DNA from: Pseudomonas sp. 8O
GTDB taxonomy: Bacteria > Pseudomonadota > Gammaproteobacteria > Pseudomonadales > Pseudomonadaceae
Length of the DNA: 64,000 nucleotides
Reading direction: 5' to 3'
Assembly: GCF_902506495.1 (NCBI RefSeq)
Contig: NZ_LR733267.1
Span: 248,001-312,000, forward strand
Under the pieces are notes generated by a model, which worked only from the letters and a program-made list of their open reading frames with translations, was not told where the DNA came from and searched no databases. A program made the position numbers and the translations under genes. Positions 1 through 7,876 of this stretch are shown piece by piece. Numbering within the stretch: the first letter of the stretch is position 1; each line of letters begins with the position of its first letter.

Positions 1-1432
1 GGGTCGCCAGCACGTCTTCCAGTTCGTTCGGGTAGACGTTGAAGCCGGACACCAGAATCATGTCCTTCTTGCGGTCGACGATGCGCAGATAGCCATCTTC
101 CTGGATCAGACCGATGTCGCCGGTCTTCAACCAGCCTTCGGCATCGAGGATTTCGTCGGTGGCGTCCTGGCGCAGCCAGTAGCCCTTCATCACCTGCGGG
201 CCCTTCACGCACAGCTCGCCGATCTCGCCGATGGCCAGTTCCTGGCCATCGTCGTTGATGATCTTGCACAGGGTCGAGGGCACCGGAATACCAATGGTGC
301 CGAGCTGGATGGCGCTGAACGGGTTGACCGTGGCCACCGGGCTGGTCTCGGTCATACCGAAGCCTTCGCAGATGGCGCAGCCGGTGACGTCCTTCCAACG
401 CTCCGCGGTGGCCAGTTGCAGGGCCATGCCGCCGGAAACGGTGAGCTTCAGGCTGGAGAAGTCCAGCTTGCGGAAATCCTCGTTGTTGCACAGGGCCACG
501 AACAGGGTGTTGAGGCCGACGAAACCGGTGAAGCGGTACTTGGCCAGGTCCTTGACCACCGCTGGCAGATCGCGCGGGTTGGTCAGCAGGATGTTGTGGC
601 CACCGATCAGCATCATCGCCATGCAGTGAAAGGTGAACGCGTAGATGTGGTAAAGCGGCAGCGGCGCGATCAGCACCTCGCAGCCTTCATCGAGGTTGGC
701 GCCCATCAGCGCCTTGACCTGCAGCATGTTGGCCACCAGGTTGCGATGGGTGAGCATCGCGCCCTTGGCCACGCCAGTGGTGCCGCCGGTGTACTGCAGC
801 ACGGCGACATCGCCATTGTTCGGATTGGCTTCGCTGAAGCTCTGGCCACGGCCCTTGGCCAGGGCATCGTTGAGTTTGATGGCCTTGGGCAGGTTGTAGG
901 CCGGCACCATCTTCTTCACGTGCTTGATCACGGCATTGACCAGCAGACGCTTGAAGGTCGGCAACATGTCGCCGACTTCGGTGACGATCACCGTCTTCAC
1001 GCCCGTCTTGGGCACGACCTGTTCGGCCAGGTGGGCCATGTTGGCCAGGCAGATCAGCGCCTTGGCGCCAGAGTCGTTGAACTGGTGTTCCAGCTCCCGC
1101 GCGGTGTACAGCGGGTTGGTGTTGACCACCACCAGGCCGGCGCGCATGGCACCGAATACCACGATGGGGTACTGCAGCACGTTGGGCAGTTGCACGGCGA
1201 TACGGTCGCCGGGCTTGAGATCGGTGTGTTTCTGCAGGTAGGCCGCGAAGTCACCGGACAGCGTGTAGATCTCGCCGTAGGTGAGCGTCTTGCCCAGGTT
1301 GCTGAAAGCAGGCTTGTCGGCGAAGCGTTGGCAGGACTCTTTCAGTACCGCGAGGATGTTCGGGTACTGATCGGGATTGATTTCGGCAGCAACCCCAACG
1401 GGATACTTGTCCTTCCAGAAGTTTTCGGTCAT
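1..1432 (-). CDS. fadD1: Long-chain-fatty-acid--CoA ligase FadD1 (C-terminus cut by window edge)
   Basis: Activates long-chain fatty acids to acyl-CoA using ATP, the entry step of beta-oxidation, at the inner face of the cytoplasmic membrane. The reading frame opens with ATG at 1430-1432 (MTENFWKDKYPVG) behind AGGAG and runs off the left edge after about 477 residues; the family is about 560 long, so some 85 C-terminal residues are missing. Visible signatures are YTGGTTGVAKGA (ATP/AMP P-loop), GFGMTETSP and WLKTGDIG followed by RIVDRKKDMI (adenylate-forming domain). It lies directly downstream of the paralogue fadD2 on the same strand, the order known for P. aeruginosa PA3299/PA3300. A 392-base gap with a hairpin terminator separates them, so it probably has its own promoter. 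Confidence 0.93.
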   Translation of the reverse strand, partial: MTENFWKDKYPVGVAAEINPDQYPNILAVLKESCQRFADKPAFSNLGKTLTYGEIYTLSGDFAAYLQKHTDLKPGDRIAVQLPNVLQYPIVVFGAMRAGLVVVNTNPLYTARELEHQFNDSGAKALICLANMAHLAEQVVPKTGVKTVIVTEVGDMLPTFKRLLVNAVIKHVKKMVPAYNLPKAIKLNDALAKGRGQSFSEANPNNGDVAVLQYTGGTTGVAKGAMLTHRNLVANMLQVKALMGANLDEGCEVLIAPLPLYHIYAFTFHCMAMMLIGGHNILLTNPRDLPAVVKDLAKYRFTGFVGLNTLFVALCNNEDFRKLDFSSLKLTVSGGMALQLATAERWKDVTGCAICEGFGMTETSPVATVNPFSAIQLGTIGIPVPSTLCKIINDDGQELAIGEIGELCVKGPQVMKGYWLRQDATDEILDAEGWLKTGDIGLIQEDGYLRIVDRKKDMILVSGFNVYPNELEDVLAT

Positions 1433-1788
1433 GGAAGCCCACTCCTAAGCAACAGCTGATCTTCACCGCGCGAGGGCGGTTGTTTGTTGTGTGTATAGCT
1501 CGCTTTCCCGCTGACCCAGGGGCCCGGAAGCGCGCCGAGAGTAGCAGCTTTGCCAGAGGCCGACTAGCACCAAACATGGGCTCAAGAGTCGCAAAAGTGA
1601 CCGAAAAATACCGCACAGTCACAGACGATCCTTATCTTCGTAAACCCGCGAAAAGCCTCTAGCTCGCATCTTGCAGCGCGTAGAGCCTAGCTCGTCTCTG
1701 CCGGTGATGCAGCACTGGGCGGCATGAAACACGCGAGGGTAGTTACTAAATCACAACAATTGCACTGCCCGACGGCAGTTGAGGCGGG
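1433..1788. other. Intergenic leader of fadD1
   Basis: This gap separates the fadD2 terminator from the fadD1 start. Short plus-strand frames here have no ribosome binding site or family resemblance, so I take it as the fadD1 promoter and leader. I could not place a convincing sigma-70 promoter or a PsrA-type operator in it. Confidence 0.5.
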
Positions 1789-1821
1789 AAAGCCCCTCCC
1801 CCAACAGTGGGGAGGGGCTTT
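1789..1821 (-). terminator. Rho-independent terminator of fadD2
   Basis: A 13-bp inverted repeat (AAAGCCCCTCCCC against GGGGAGGGGCTTT) with a 7-nt loop lies 3 bases past the fadD2 stop codon. Read on the minus strand, the GC-rich stem ends in a short T run. It separates fadD2 from fadD1. Confidence 0.75.
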
Positions 1822-1824
1822 GGG

Positions 1825-3513
1825 TCAGGCGATGTCGCGCAGCTCGCGACGCAGGATCTTGCCGACCGGGGTCATCGGCAGTGAGTCCTTGAACACGATG
1901 TGCTTGGGCACCTTGTAGCCGGTGAAATTTTCCTTGCAGTAGGCCTTGAGCTCCTCGACGGTAACGCCGCCGTCACGCGGCACCACGAACAGCTTGACCA
2001 CCTCACCCGACTTGTCGTCCGGCACGCCGATGGCCGCGCAACTGGCGACTTTCGGGTGGGCCATGACCACGTCCTCGATCTCGTTGGGGTACACGTTGAA
2101 GCCGGAGACGATGATCATGTCCTTCTTGCGGTCGACGATACGCACGAAGCCGTCGGCGTCGATCACGGCAATGTCGCCGGTCTTGAACCAGCCTTCTGCG
2201 TCGAGCACTTCGGCGGTCGCTTCCTCACGCTGCCAGTAGCCCTTCATCACCTGCGGCCCCTTGATGCACAACTCGCCGCGCTCACCCAGCGGCATCTCGT
2301 TGCCGTCGTCGTCGATCACCTTGAACGCTGTGCCCGGCACCGGAATGCCGACAGTACCCAGACGCGCCTTGTCGCCATAGGGGTTGGTACTGGCCACCGG
2401 CGAGGTTTCGGTCAGGCCGTAACCTTCGACCACGGTGCAGCCGGTCATCTGCTGCCAGCGCTCGGCAGTCGCCTTGACCAGCGCGGTACCGCCGGAGTTG
2501 GTGACCTTGAGGTTGGAGAAGTCGAGGTTCTTGAACTCGGGGTGATCCATCAGCGCGACGAACAGGGTGTTGAGGCCCAGCAGCGCGGAGAACTTCCACT
2601 TGCCCAGCTCCTTGATGAAGCCGGGGATGTCGCGTGGATTGGTGATCAGCACGTTCTGGTTGCCGTTGACCATCATGCACATGCAATTCGCGGTGAAGGC
2701 ATAGATATGGTACAGCGGCAGCGGCGCGATCATGATCTCCTGACCCTGCTTCATCAGCGGCGTGCCGTCTTCACCGAGCTGCGCCAGGCAGGCGTCCACC
2801 TGCAGCATGTTGGCCACCAGGTTGCCGTGGGTGAGCATGGCGCCCTTGGCCACGCCGGTGGTGCCGCCGGTGTATTGCAGCACGGCGATGTCGTCATGAC
2901 CGACCTTGACCGGCGTCAGCGTCTGGCCGTGGCCCTGCTTGAGCACCTGCTTGAAGGCAATGGCCTGGGGCAGATGGTAGTCGGGCACCATCTTCTTGAC
3001 CTTCTTCACCACGGTGTTGACCAGCCAGCCCTTGAGGCTCGGCAACATGTCGCCCATCCTGGCTTCGATCAGGTACTCGATCTCGGTATCGGGCAGCACT
3101 TCCTGCACCAGCTTGCCGAACATGTTCAGGTACACCAGTGCACGCACCCCGGCATCCTTGAACTGGTGGCGCATCTCACGCGCGGTGTACAGCGGGTTGG
3201 TGTTGACCACGATCAGCCCGGCGCGCATGGCGCCGAACACGGCAATCGGATACTGCAGCACATTGGGCATCTGCACCGCGATACGATCACCCGGCTTGAG
3301 GTCGGTGTGCTTTTGCAGGTAAGCGGCGAAGGTCGCGGAGAGACGATCCAGCTCGGCATAGGTCAGCGTGACGCCGAGATTGCTGAAGGCCGGACGGTCG
3401 GCGAAACGTTTGCATGAGCGCTCGAATACTTCGATCACCGACTTGTAGCTGGACAGGTCGATATCGTTGGGCACGCCGGGCGCGCGCTTGTCGTTCCAGA
3501 AATCAGGTTGCAT
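1825..3513 (-). CDS. fadD2: Long-chain-fatty-acid--CoA ligase FadD2
   Basis: This is a second acyl-CoA synthetase, 562 residues, the usual full length. YTGGTTGVAKG lies at residues 214-224 (P-loop), EGYGLTETSP at about 363-372, and WFKTGDIAVID plus RIVDRKKDMIIVSGFN in the C-terminal lid domain. It is closely similar to FadD1 along its length, so the two look like a tandem duplication; in P. aeruginosa the pair is reported to differ in chain-length preference. The ATG is preceded by AAGAGGA. The bases between this site and the start form an AAGAACAA motif of the Hfq/Crc type, which would fit catabolite repression of fatty-acid use. A strong terminator follows the stop codon. Confidence 0.95.
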   Translation of the reverse strand: MQPDFWNDKRAPGVPNDIDLSSYKSVIEVFERSCKRFADRPAFSNLGVTLTYAELDRLSATFAAYLQKHTDLKPGDRIAVQMPNVLQYPIAVFGAMRAGLIVVNTNPLYTAREMRHQFKDAGVRALVYLNMFGKLVQEVLPDTEIEYLIEARMGDMLPSLKGWLVNTVVKKVKKMVPDYHLPQAIAFKQVLKQGHGQTLTPVKVGHDDIAVLQYTGGTTGVAKGAMLTHGNLVANMLQVDACLAQLGEDGTPLMKQGQEIMIAPLPLYHIYAFTANCMCMMVNGNQNVLITNPRDIPGFIKELGKWKFSALLGLNTLFVALMDHPEFKNLDFSNLKVTNSGGTALVKATAERWQQMTGCTVVEGYGLTETSPVASTNPYGDKARLGTVGIPVPGTAFKVIDDDGNEMPLGERGELCIKGPQVMKGYWQREEATAEVLDAEGWFKTGDIAVIDADGFVRIVDRKKDMIIVSGFNVYPNEIEDVVMAHPKVASCAAIGVPDDKSGEVVKLFVVPRDGGVTVEELKAYCKENFTGYKVPKHIVFKDSLPMTPVGKILRRELRDIA

Positions 3514-3520
3514 TGTTCTT
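3513..3520 (-). promoter_or_regulatory. Hfq/Crc-type AAnAAnAA motif at fadD2 start
   Basis: On the minus strand AAGAACAA ends on the A of the fadD2 start codon, just after the Shine-Dalgarno AAGAGGA. It matches the AAnAAnAA motif through which Hfq and Crc block translation of catabolic mRNAs in Pseudomonas. The match is exact; function is inferred. Confidence 0.45.
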
Positions 3521-3745
3521 GTCCTCTTCCCCTGAAGTGATCTGGCCCGCGGTGCGGGACTGCCCGGAAAGTAGCAGTTCAGAGCGGCGCCGCAAATAGC
3601 TCGAAGGCGTCATTGATGGGCTGAATTTCGCAATAAATGCAGTGATTCGTAACCGATCTTTGCGGCTCGCCGGAAATTCGGCTGTGCTTTGCGTGAGGAC
3701 GGCCAAGGTGCACAATGCCGCCAACTTCCGGCACAAGGATTCGCC

Positions 3746-4696
3746 ATGCGCCACGACGCCTTCGTTATCAACGCCAGCGATGGCACGCCATTGCAGGTCA
3801 ATCACTGGTACGGCGACCAGCCGCCACGCGCGGCGGTCATGCTCGCCCATGGCATGGCCGAGCACAGCCTGCGCTACGTACGCCTGGCCGAAGCCCTGGT
3901 AGCGGCGGGCTTCGCGCTCTACGCGCTGGACCAGCGCGGCCATGGTGCCACCGCAGAACGCGGCACCCTTGGCCACTACGCTGATGAAGACGGCTGGAGC
4001 AAGGTGGTCGGCGACCTGTCCACCCTCAACCACCACATTCGCCAGCAGCACCCGCATACGCCAATCTTCCTCTTCGGCCACAGCATGGGCAGCTACATCG
4101 GCATGGCCTATCTGCTGGGCCATAGCTGCAGCCTGCAGGGCGCCGTGCTGTCCGGCTCCAATTACCAGCCCGTGGCGCTGTACAAGACCGCCAGGCTGAT
4201 CGCCGGCTTCGAGCGCTGGCGCCTGGGCCCCAAGGGGCGCAGCAAGGTCATCGATTTTCTCTCCTTCGGCTCGTTCAACAAGGCTTTCAAGCCCAACCGC
4301 ACGGCCTTCGACTGGCTCAGCCGCGACCCGGCGGAAGTGGACAAATACGTGACCGACCCGCTGTGCGGCTTCGTCTGCACCACGCAGTTGTGGTGCGACC
4401 TGCTCGATGGCCTGCAGCGCATCACCCCGACCAGCAACCTGGCGCAGATCGATGCCGACCTGCCGCTGCTGGTCATTGGCGGCTCGCGCGACCCGGTCAG
4501 CGACGGCAAGCGCCTGGGTGATCTGGCTGGCGCCCTGCGCGAGGCCGGCGTGCGCGACGTGCAACTGAAGATTTATCCCGAGGCCCGTCACGAGCTGCTC
4601 AACGAGAGCAATCGCGACGAGGTCACCGCCCACCTGATCGACTGGCTGCAGCAGGCGCTGAGCCAGGGTCGAAGCCCAATCAAGGAGTGCCCATGA
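3746..4696 (+). CDS. Alpha/beta hydrolase (monoacylglycerol lipase / lysophospholipase-like)
   Basis: A serine hydrolase of 316 residues, probably acting on a lipid ester. The nucleophile elbow GHSMG is at 111-115 (Ser113), an oxyanion-side AHGMAEH motif is at 34-40, and the acid and base candidates lie in GGSRDPVSDG and YPEARHELLNE. The ATG at 3746 follows AAGGAT; longer upstream frames lack this site. The stop overlaps the next start (ATGA at 4693), so it is translationally coupled to phaJ1. The position beside fadD2 matches PA3301. The link to fatty-acid release before FadD activation is inferred from context; there is no signal peptide, so it is likely cytoplasmic. Confidence 0.85.
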   Translation: MRHDAFVINASDGTPLQVNHWYGDQPPRAAVMLAHGMAEHSLRYVRLAEALVAAGFALYALDQRGHGATAERGTLGHYADEDGWSKVVGDLSTLNHHIRQQHPHTPIFLFGHSMGSYIGMAYLLGHSCSLQGAVLSGSNYQPVALYKTARLIAGFERWRLGPKGRSKVIDFLSFGSFNKAFKPNRTAFDWLSRDPAEVDKYVTDPLCGFVCTTQLWCDLLDGLQRITPTSNLAQIDADLPLLVIGGSRDPVSDGKRLGDLAGALREAGVRDVQLKIYPEARHELLNESNRDEVTAHLIDWLQQALSQGRSPIKECP

Positions 4697-5163
4697 CACA
4701 GGTCACCAATATCCCTTACGAAGCCCTCAGCGTCGGCCAGCAAGCGGCCTTCGAGAAAACCGTGGAAGAGCGCGATGTGCAGCTGTTCGCCGCCGTCTCC
4801 GGCGATAACAACCCGGTACACCTGGACGCCGCCTTCGCCGCCGAGACGATGTTCAAGGAGCGCATCGCCCATGGCATGTTCACCGGCGCACTGATCAGCG
4901 CCGCCATCGCCTGCCGCCTGCCCGGCCCGGGCACCATCTACCTCGGCCAGCAGCTCAAGTTCACCCGCCCGGTGAAGCTCGGCGACACCCTGACCGTGAA
5001 GCTGGAAGTGCTGGAAAAACTGCCGAAGAACCGCGTGCGCATCGCCACCCGCGTGTACAACCAGGACGGCAAGCAAGTGGTCGACGGCGAAGCCGAAGTG
5101 CTCGCCCCGGCCAGCGAGCAGACCGTGACCATGCCGCCGATGCCGCAGGTCACCGTCAACTGA
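4693..5163 (+). CDS. phaJ1: (R)-specific enoyl-CoA hydratase PhaJ1 (MaoC-like)
   Basis: Hydrates trans-2-enoyl-CoA to (R)-3-hydroxyacyl-CoA, feeding beta-oxidation intermediates to polyhydroxyalkanoate synthesis. The 156-residue product has the hydratase-2 signature FAAVSGDNNPVHLD near residues 33-46, with the catalytic Asp/His pair, then ERIAHGM and GPGTIYLGQQLKF of the hot-dog fold. Length and sequence resemble P. aeruginosa PhaJ1 (PA3302). The start is the ATG at 4693, five bases after AAGGAG; a GTG two codons earlier lies inside that site. It overlaps the hydrolase by 4 bases and ends just before a terminator, so the two genes form a short operon divergent from fadD2. Confidence 0.9.
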   Translation: MTQVTNIPYEALSVGQQAAFEKTVEERDVQLFAAVSGDNNPVHLDAAFAAETMFKERIAHGMFTGALISAAIACRLPGPGTIYLGQQLKFTRPVKLGDTLTVKLEVLEKLPKNRVRIATRVYNQDGKQVVDGEAEVLAPASEQTVTMPPMPQVTVN

Positions 5164-5176
5164 TGCGCTGCAAGCT

Positions 5177-5210
5177 GGTGCGCGACAGCAGCGTCGCGCA
5201 CCACTTTTGT
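5177..5210 (+). terminator. Rho-independent terminator of phaJ1
   Basis: A perfect 10-bp stem (GGTGCGCGAC / GTCGCGCACC) with a 6-nt loop begins 14 bases after the phaJ1 stop and is followed by ACTTTTGTT. Confidence 0.8.
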
Positions 5211-5258
5211 TCTACACTCACAAATCTTGAGCGATCCTTCGCTTTATTAGTGCGTTTC

Positions 5259-5277
5259 TTTGTGCATTTCGCACAAA
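5259..5277. promoter_or_regulatory. Inverted repeat upstream of codB (candidate PucR operator)
   Basis: Arms TTTGTGC and GCACAAA flank a 5-base spacer, about 70 bases upstream of the predicted sigma-54 start site, where an activator would bind. The operon encodes a PucR-family regulator, the simplest candidate ligand. A related dyad precedes gntP at 63940. Confidence 0.45.
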
Positions 5278-5319
5278 ATCCTTTGACCACCTTGCCAAGC
5301 GGCCTGCTGCGCTGATTTC

Positions 5320-5335
5320 TGGCACGTCCCCTGCT
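5320..5335 (+). promoter_or_regulatory. Sigma-54 (RpoN) type promoter of codB
   Basis: The sequence TGGCACGTCCCCTGCT matches the -24/-12 consensus TGGCACG-N4-TTGC with one change in the -12 half (CTGC). GG at 5321-5322 and GC at 5333-5334 are exactly ten bases apart, as required. It lies 38 bases before the codB ATG. Nitrogen control of cytosine use would be expected. Confidence 0.6.
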
Positions 5336-5373
5336 TTCACCAAGGCTTCACCATCCATACCGGAGCCAGGTCC

Positions 5374-6645
5374 ATGAGCAACGTCACCCCCGATAGCGAT
5401 TACCCCCTGAGCGAGGTGCCCAACGGCGCGCGCAAGGGGCTGTTCTCCACCGCCATCCTGTTGTTCGGTTTCACCTTCTTCACCGCCACCATGTTCGCCG
5501 GCGGCAAGATCGGCATGGCCTTCGACTTCACCACCCTGCTCTGGGCTGCGGTGATCGGTAACCTGCTGCTCGGCCTGTATGCCGCCGTGCTGGGCCTGAT
5601 CGCCTGCCGCAGCGGGCTGAATTCGGTGCTGATGGGGCGCTTCTGCTTTGGCGAGGTGGGCAGCAAGCTGTCCGACATGCTTCTCGGCTTCACCCAGATC
5701 GGCTGGTACGCCTGGGGCACGGCGACCATCGCTATCGTCCTGGTGAAAATCCTTGGCCTGCCCGAAAGCCTGACCATCCCACTGATGGTGCTATTCGGCT
5801 TCGGTTTCTGTCTCACCGCCTTCGTCGGTTACAAGGGCCTGGATCTGCTCTCGCGCGTTGCCGTGCCGGCCATGCTGGTGCTGCTGGTGGCTTCGCTGTG
5901 GATCGCCACCCGTGATATCGGCGGCCTCGCCGGCCTGCTCGCGGTGGAACCGTCCGAGAGCATGAGCCTGAGCGTGGCCATCACCCTGGTGTTCGGCACC
6001 TTCGTCAGCGGCGCCACCCAGGCCACCAACTGGACACGTTTCGCCAAGAGCGGCCGCGTCGCGGTGCTGGCCAGCCTGTTCGGCTTCTTTATCGGTAACG
6101 GCCTGATGATCGTCGCCGGTGCCTATGGCGCCATCGTCTATCAACAACCGGACGTGGTCGAGGTGCTGGTGCTGCAGGGCCTGTCCATGGCTGCCGTGAT
6201 CATGCTGTTCCTCAACCTGTGGACCACCCAGGACAACACCATCTACAACTTCGCCGCCGCCGGCTGTAACCTGCTGCGCACCGGCAAGCGCAAGACTGTC
6301 ACCCTGGCCGGCGCGGCCATCGGTACGCTGCTGGCCATCGGCGGCATGTACGAGATGCTGATTCCCTTCCTGATCCTGCTCGGCTCGATCATCCCGCCGA
6401 TTGGCGGCGTGATCATGGCCGACTTCTTCTACGGCCACCGCGCGCGCTACCCGAAACTGGCCGATGTGCGCCTGCCCGCATTCAACTGGGTCGGCCTGGG
6501 CGCCTATCTGATCGGTGCGCTGAGCGCCTACTTCTCGCCCTGGGTCGCGCCGCTGGTAGGCATCGCCGTGGCTGCCCTGGCCTATGTCGTGCTGTTCGAG
6601 GCGAACAAGGCACTGGTCGGCCGCCAGCAGGTCGCTGGCGCGTGA
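5374..6645 (+). CDS. codB: Cytosine permease CodB (NCS1 family)
   Basis: Imports cytosine or a related nucleobase with a cation across the inner membrane. The product has 423 residues with about 12 hydrophobic segments; E. coli CodB is about the same length. Family features include the N-terminal GARKGLFSTAILLFGFTFF stretch, TQATNWTRFA in the middle, and the ILLGSIIPPIGGVIMADFF segment. The ATG at 5374 follows GGAG. The last codons overlap the pucR start, and codA follows, so substrate import, sensing and deamination are encoded in one operon. A related purine or hydantoin substrate cannot be excluded from sequence alone, but codA next door favours cytosine. Confidence 0.92.
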   Translation: MSNVTPDSDYPLSEVPNGARKGLFSTAILLFGFTFFTATMFAGGKIGMAFDFTTLLWAAVIGNLLLGLYAAVLGLIACRSGLNSVLMGRFCFGEVGSKLSDMLLGFTQIGWYAWGTATIAIVLVKILGLPESLTIPLMVLFGFGFCLTAFVGYKGLDLLSRVAVPAMLVLLVASLWIATRDIGGLAGLLAVEPSESMSLSVAITLVFGTFVSGATQATNWTRFAKSGRVAVLASLFGFFIGNGLMIVAGAYGAIVYQQPDVVEVLVLQGLSMAAVIMLFLNLWTTQDNTIYNFAAAGCNLLRTGKRKTVTLAGAAIGTLLAIGGMYEMLIPFLILLGSIIPPIGGVIMADFFYGHRARYPKLADVRLPAFNWVGLGAYLIGALSAYFSPWVAPLVGIAVAALAYVVLFEANKALVGRQQVAGA

Positions 6646-7865
6646 GCCTGACCGTCGCCGACGTGCTCGCCCTGCCCGGCTTGGGCAGCATGCATCTGCG
6701 TGCTGGCCAGGCCGGGCGCGACAATGCCGTGCGCTGGCCCTACGTGGCCGAGAACGAAGGCATCGCCGACTGGGTGATGGGCGGCGAGCTAATCTTCGTC
6801 ACCGGCATCAACCACCCGCGCGACGAGGCCAACCTGCTGCGCCTGGTGCGTGAGGGTCATGAGCGTGTGGTCGCCGGGATGGTCATCCTCACCGGCGCCG
6901 AGTTCATCCAGGCCATTCCACCCAGCGTCATCGAAGAAGCCGAACGCCTGGGCCTGCCGCTGATCGAGCAACCCTACGCGCTGAAGATGGTGGTGGTCAC
7001 CCAGGCCATCGGCACCGCGCTGGTACAGGCGCAGCAGCTCGGCCGCTCGCGCCAGCACGTGTTGGAACAGGTGCTCGACGGCGATTACCAATCGCTCGAC
7101 GTATTGCTGCAACGCGGCGACAGCCTCGGCCTGGCGCTGCACGTACCGCGTCAGGTGGCGCTGCTGCGTCTCGACGGCAGCGAGCAACTGTTCGGCGACC
7201 TGCCCGACGAAGACGCCGAGCGCCAGCTGCAGAGCCGCCAGCAACTGCTGCAACGGCGCCTGGAACAGAGCCTCGGCGAACTCGGTGACGCGCTGCCACT
7301 GGTCAGCCAGGGCCGCCACTGGATCGCCCTGCTGCCCAGCCCCGATAGCCAAGCCGAAGCAAACAACCGCCAGGCCATGACCGCGCTGCTCGACGAACTG
7401 CGACCGCAACTCGGCCCGCTACGCCTGTTTCTCGGCCTGGGCAGCGCCGGTTGTGAGGCGCCGCGTTTCGCCCAGTGCCTGGGTGAGGCACGCCAGGCCC
7501 TGGCCGTGGCGCAGCGTTTCCCAGAGCGCCTGGGCCTGTGCAGTTTCAATGAGCTGGGCGTACTGGAGCTGCTCGGCGCGATTCGCGACCGCAGCCTGCT
7601 CGATCGCTTCGTCGAGCGCGTGGTCGGCCCGCTGGTCGGCGACGATTCACGCCACCAACCCGTGCTGATGCCGACGCTGGAAGCCTGGTTCGCCGAGAAC
7701 GGCAACCTGGCCCTGGCCGCACAGCGCCTGAACGTTCACCGCAATACCCTGAGCTACCGTCTACAGCGCATTGAAGCGCTGACCGGCTGCTCGTTCGAAG
7801 ACCCGCACGACCGCCTGAACATCAGCGTTGCGCTGTTGATCCGGCGCCTGTCGTCGCCTGCCTGA
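6642..7865 (+). CDS. PucR-family transcriptional regulator of the cod operon
   Basis: A 407-residue regulator with an N-terminal PucR ligand-sensing domain (about 1-125, containing GGELIFVTGI) and a C-terminal PucR/CdaR-type helix-turn-helix at about 350-400 (LAAQRLNVHRNTLSYRLQRI). PucR relatives control purine, pyrimidine and other nitrogen-source catabolism. The start is a GTG that overlaps the codB stop (GTGA), so its translation is coupled to the permease. Being the middle gene of the operon, it probably senses cytosine or a product and controls the codB promoter, perhaps through the dyad at 5259. The ligand and the direction of control are not visible from sequence. Confidence 0.88.
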   Translation: MSLTVADVLALPGLGSMHLRAGQAGRDNAVRWPYVAENEGIADWVMGGELIFVTGINHPRDEANLLRLVREGHERVVAGMVILTGAEFIQAIPPSVIEEAERLGLPLIEQPYALKMVVVTQAIGTALVQAQQLGRSRQHVLEQVLDGDYQSLDVLLQRGDSLGLALHVPRQVALLRLDGSEQLFGDLPDEDAERQLQSRQQLLQRRLEQSLGELGDALPLVSQGRHWIALLPSPDSQAEANNRQAMTALLDELRPQLGPLRLFLGLGSAGCEAPRFAQCLGEARQALAVAQRFPERLGLCSFNELGVLELLGAIRDRSLLDRFVERVVGPLVGDDSRHQPVLMPTLEAWFAENGNLALAAQRLNVHRNTLSYRLQRIEALTGCSFEDPHDRLNISVALLIRRLSSPA

Positions 7866-7876
7866 GAGGAAACCTG

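Noticed and set aside
1433..1788. PsrA/FadR-type operator in the fadD1 leader
   Set aside because: Some AAAC and GTTTG words occur, but not in a convincing inverted arrangement.
1900..3417. A 505-codon open frame antisense to fadD2
   Set aside because: A shadow of fadD2 with a repetitive His/Gly/Val-rich composition and no ribosome site.
5251..5266. Possible NtrC site before the codB sigma-54 promoter
   Set aside because: The TGC...GCA spacing and half-site sequence fit NtrC poorly; the better symmetry belongs to the TTTGTGC/GCACAAA dyad.
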